Part shown: one piece after another, positions 60,978 through 64,000 of the stretch
Layout of the letters: the number at the start of each line of letters is the position of its first letter
How positions within the stretch are numbered: the first letter of the stretch is position 1
Source of the DNA: RGIG4079 sp045637505
GTDB taxonomy: Bacteria > Bacteroidota > Bacteroidia > Bacteroidales > Muribaculaceae
Assembly: GCA_045637505.1 (NCBI GenBank)
Contig: JAZTZO010000046.1
Span: 1-64,000, forward strand
DNA length: 64,000 nt
Direction: 5' to 3'
The notes under the pieces: generated by a model
What the model saw: only the letters and a program-made list of their open reading frames with translations
Told to the model about the DNA's origin: nothing
Databases searched by the model: none
Translations under genes and position numbers: made by a program

Positions 60978-63671
60978 ATGAGCGACGAAATAACCCCAAT
61001 TGATTCAAACGAAGAATTACCCGTAGAAGAAACTCAAGGCGAAGAAACTAACAAAAATGATGCTAAGCCCACTACTGGAAAGGAAAATGATGTAGTGAAG
61101 CATCAATTGCGTGGTATGTATCGCAGTTGGTTCTTGGATTATGCTTCTTATGTAATCCTTGAGCGCGCTGTGCCTCATATCGACGACGGATTGAAGCCTG
61201 TGCAACGACGCATTCTTCACTCAATGAAAACTCTTGATGATGGCCGTTTCATAAAAGTGGCCAACATTGTTGGTAACACTATGCAATATCACCCTCATGG
61301 TGATGCTTCAATCAACGATGCTCTCGTAACGCTCGGTCAAAAAGATTTATTGGTTGAAACTCAAGGTAACTGGGGTAACATTCTCACAGGTGCTTCGGCA
61401 GCGGCTGGTCGTTACATCGAAGCTCGCCTTTCATCGTTTGCACTCGACACCCTCTATAACCCCAAAGTTACAGAGTGGACACTTTCATACGATGGTCGCA
61501 AGAAAGAGCCTGTCACACTCCCTGCCAAGTTCCCTTTGCTATTGGCTCAAGGGGTTGAAGGTATTGCTGTAGGTCTTTCATCAAAAATACTTCCTCACAA
61601 CTTCAACGAAATTCTCGACGCTGCTGTGTCATACCTTCGTGGCGAAGATTTTGTGCTTTACCCCGACTTTATGACTGGTGGTTTCATCGATGTGTCGCGC
61701 TACAACGATGGTGAGCGTGGTGGCGTGGTGAAAGTGCGTGCCAAGATTGAGAAAATCGACAATAAAACACTCGCCATTACCGAGATTCCTTATGGCAAGA
61801 CTACTGGCACTCTCATCGATTCGATTTTGAAAGCTTTTGAAAAAGGGAAAATCAAAATTCGCAAAGTTGATGACAACACAGCCGAGACTGCTTTGATTCT
61901 TGTGCACCTATTGCCTGGCACATCGAGCGACAAGGCTATTGATGCTCTTTATGCATTTACCGATTGCGAGGTAAACATATCGCCCAACTGTTGTGTGATT
62001 AAAGACAAGAAACCTCACTTCCTCGGTGTGAGCGATGTGTTGCGTCACAGCGTTGACACTACCAAAGAGATTCTTCGCAAAGAACTTGAAATACAACTTG
62101 GCGAAGTGCGCGAATTGCTCCACTTTGCTTCGCTCGAACGCATCTTCATCGAAGAACGCATATATAAAGACAAAGAATTTGAAGAAAGCCGCAACATGGA
62201 AGAAGCAATCGCACATATCGACAAGCGATTGACCCCATGGAAGCCTAAATTCATTCGCCCCATCACCGACGACGACATCCTTCGATTGATGGAAATCAAG
62301 ATGGGACGCATTCTCAAATTCAACTCTAAAAAAGCCGAAGACCTCATTGCATCATACAACGACAAAATCAAGGCCCTACTCAACGACCTCAACCACATCG
62401 TTGATTACACTATTAAGTGGTATGAAGACTTGAAAGCAAAATATGGCGAAGCCTATCCACGCCACACTGTGATTCGTGGCTTTGACAACATTGAGGCTGC
62501 TACTGTGGCCGAGGCCAACGAAAAACTCTATATAAACCGCGAAGAGGGCTTTATAGGTACCGGCTTGAAGAAAGATGAATATGTGTGCAACTGTTCAAGC
62601 ATTGACGACATCATCATCTTCTATAAAGATGGCAAATACAAGATTGTGAAAGTGCAAGAAAAGATGTTTGTGGGTAAAAACATTCTTTACCTCAATGTGT
62701 TTAAGCGCAACGATGCACGCACAATCTACAATGTGATATATCAAGATGGCCGTGGTGGCATCTTCTTCATGAAACGATTTGCCGTTACGGGGGTGACTCG
62801 CGACAAAGAATATGACCTCACCAAGGGTACACCTGGCTCAAAGATACATTGGTTCACTGCCAACCCCAATGGCGAGGCCGAAGTGGTGAAAGTCACTCTC
62901 AAACCCAAACCTCGTTTGAAGACTTTGCAATTTGATGTCGATTTCAGTGAGCTCGCAATCAAAGGGAAACAATCGCAAGGTAATATCGTAACCAAAAACG
63001 AGGTACACCGATTCTCGCTCAAGGAGAAAGGTACATCAACGCTTGGTGGTCGCGAAGTGTGGTTTGACCCCGATGTGCTTCGTCTCAACTACGATGGTCG
63101 AGGCAACTACCTTGGCGAGTTTAATGGCAACGACTTGGTGCTTGTTATTCTCAAAAGTGGCGAATACTATATGTCAACCTTCGATGCTGCCAACCACTAC
63201 GAAGACAACATTTTACGCATCGAAAAATTCCGTCAAGGCCATGTGTGGACTGCAGTTCTTAACGATGCCGACCAAGGATTCCCATATATCAAACGATTCA
63301 CTTTTGAGCCTACCAATAAGAAATTCCGTTTCATTGGTGAAAACGAAAAATCAACTCTCATTGCTCTCACCGATGAGCTTGGAGCACGATTTGAAGTGAA
63401 ATTTGGTGGTGGCGACGAGTTCCGTGGTTCAATCATCATCGATGCGATAGAATTCATAGGCGTGAAGTCGTTTAAAGCCAAAGGTAAACGCGTTTCAAAC
63501 TACAATATTGAGTCGATCACCGAAATCGAACCTCGCGAAATTGAGGCAGAAGAACCTCAAGAGGCTCAAATAGCCGAAGGTGATGCTCCCGTTGAAGGCG
63601 AAGAATTGGAGCCCGATCGCTCCGACGATGAAGTGCGTGATGAAATAAATGGTCAACAACGCATCTTTTAA
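60978..63671 (+). CDS. parC: DNA topoisomerase IV subunit A / GyrA-family protein
   Basis: 897 residues. After a Glu/Asp/Asn-rich leader of about 40 residues comes the type IIA topoisomerase A core: DYASYVILERAVPHIDDGLKPVQRRIL as an N-terminal helix region, YHPHGDASINDALV, and the catalytic Tyr146 in AGRYIEARLS. The tail beta-propeller is degenerate, with no clear GyrA-box (QRRGGKG-like), and the C-terminus is acidic. Both fit ParC of the Bacteroidetes rather than GyrA. It unlinks daughter chromosomes with ParE. Its partner gene is not in the window. Confidence 0.9.
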   Translation: MSDEITPIDSNEELPVEETQGEETNKNDAKPTTGKENDVVKHQLRGMYRSWFLDYASYVILERAVPHIDDGLKPVQRRILHSMKTLDDGRFIKVANIVGNTMQYHPHGDASINDALVTLGQKDLLVETQGNWGNILTGASAAAGRYIEARLSSFALDTLYNPKVTEWTLSYDGRKKEPVTLPAKFPLLLAQGVEGIAVGLSSKILPHNFNEILDAAVSYLRGEDFVLYPDFMTGGFIDVSRYNDGERGGVVKVRAKIEKIDNKTLAITEIPYGKTTGTLIDSILKAFEKGKIKIRKVDDNTAETALILVHLLPGTSSDKAIDALYAFTDCEVNISPNCCVIKDKKPHFLGVSDVLRHSVDTTKEILRKELEIQLGEVRELLHFASLERIFIEERIYKDKEFEESRNMEEAIAHIDKRLTPWKPKFIRPITDDDILRLMEIKMGRILKFNSKKAEDLIASYNDKIKALLNDLNHIVDYTIKWYEDLKAKYGEAYPRHTVIRGFDNIEAATVAEANEKLYINREEGFIGTGLKKDEYVCNCSSIDDIIIFYKDGKYKIVKVQEKMFVGKNILYLNVFKRNDARTIYNVIYQDGRGGIFFMKRFAVTGVTRDKEYDLTKGTPGSKIHWFTANPNGEAEVVKVTLKPKPRLKTLQFDVDFSELAIKGKQSQGNIVTKNEVHRFSLKEKGTSTLGGREVWFDPDVLRLNYDGRGNYLGEFNGNDLVLVILKSGEYYMSTFDAANHYEDNILRIEKFRQGHVWTAVLNDADQGFPYIKRFTFEPTNKKFRFIGENEKSTLIALTDELGARFEVKFGGGDEFRGSIIIDAIEFIGVKSFKAKGKRVSNYNIESITEIEPREIEAEEPQEAQIAEGDAPVEGEELEPDRSDDEVRDEINGQQRIF

Positions 63672-63677
63672 TCTCTT

Positions 63678-64000
63678 ATGAACCTATTAGAACTACTCAT
63701 CATTGCCATTGGGTTATCAATGGATGCTTTTGCCGTGTCGATAGGGAAAGGACTATCGGTCACAAAAATCAAGTTAAGCCATGCTCTTAAAGTTGGATTA
63801 TGGTTTGGTGGATTTCAAGCCTTGATGCCATTGATAGGATATCTGCTCGGCAGCACATTTGCCGACATAGTATCAGCCTATGACCATTGGGTAGCATTTG
63901 TTTTGCTCGCGTTGATAGGTGGAAATATGATTAAAGAGGCTTTTGAGAAAGACGATGAATGCGACTGTAATAAAAAAGAGAAAAATTGCTTTGGATTTGT
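63678..64000 (+). CDS. mntP: Manganese efflux pump MntP (5' part)
   Basis: A frame opens at ATG 63678, 6 bases after the parC stop, and runs off the right edge; 107 codons are visible. MNLLELLIIAIGLSMDAFAV carries the conserved Asp of the MntP family (PF02659). WFGGFQALMPLIGYLLG and FVLLALIGGNMIKEAF follow as further helices. A loop with clustered acidic and Cys residues (DDECDCNKKEKNC) comes next. The remainder lies outside the window. The family exports Mn2+. Confidence 0.9.
   Translation, partial: MNLLELLIIAIGLSMDAFAVSIGKGLSVTKIKLSHALKVGLWFGGFQALMPLIGYLLGSTFADIVSAYDHWVAFVLLALIGGNMIKEAFEKDDECDCNKKEKNCFGF

Overview
The window looks like chromosomal DNA of a gut-type member of the order Bacteroidales, perhaps Muribaculaceae or a near relative (inference). 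Four things point that way: promoters of the Bacteroidetes type (-7 TAnnTTTG, often with TTTG or TTG about 19-21 bp upstream), AT-rich leaders mostly without Shine-Dalgarno sites, secreted proteins ending in a type IX-secretion-like tail (xxYNLQGxKxxNPxNGIxIK...K(V/I)xVK), and gene order such as rpsU-xerC-raiA and argR-GNAT-argG-argC.

Layout. 0-6 kb: the tail of an unidentified gene, an Lrp/AsnC regulator diverging from a GNAT acetyltransferase, a zinc-type ABC transporter (binding lipoprotein and ATPase, no permease), TcdA, tRNA-Pro(TGG), a pRiA4b-ORF3-like protein and trpS. 6-14 kb: two large tandem paralogues, each a secreted TolB-like propeller plus C39-like cysteine peptidase plus second propeller with a sorting tail. 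14-20 kb: rpsU-xerC-raiA, a formate/nitrite-type channel, upp-uraA, class II aldolase and a 23S-IVP-type four-helix-bundle gene between two arrays of a degenerate palindromic 9-bp repeat. 20-34 kb: two secreted CotH-like proteins, a minus-strand membrane operon (CPA2 antiporter, MgtC-like, coiled-coil protein), a secreted GH13 amylase with two starch-binding modules, a 56-aa 2[4Fe-4S] ferredoxin, and a PQQ-propeller lipoprotein with an alpha/beta hydrolase. 34-43 kb (minus strand): a UDG-like orphan, pgeF, obgE and three nonulosonic-acid sugar genes (NeuC-, NeuA- and PtmE-like) in one operon, then ychF with a lipoprotein and an SH3 lipoprotein. 42-52 kb (minus strand): the arginine operon with a likely ARG box, gltX, and a pair of DUF3857/transglutaminase-like secreted proteins of which one has apparently lost its catalytic residues. 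52-64 kb: GH97 alpha-glucosidase (SusB-like), thioredoxin, a vWA protein fused to a phage-type macro-like domain, a COG1237 metallo-hydrolase, a large secreted GHL10 protein, topoisomerase IV subunit A and the start of mntP.

How it fits together. Most of the window is housekeeping: translation, arginine and pyrimidine salvage, ion transport, DNA topology. Around this are secreted enzymes for extracellular polymers: amylase and alpha-glucosidase for starch, GHL10, CotH and C39-like proteins. They probably share one export and sorting route. No phage, insertion sequence, CRISPR array or rRNA operon is visible. The less ordinary items are the tandem propeller-peptidase pair with homogenised 3' ends, the vWA/phage-domain fusion, the enzyme/pseudo-enzyme transglutaminase pair, the partial nonulosonic-acid cluster joined to obgE, and the 9-bp repeat arrays.
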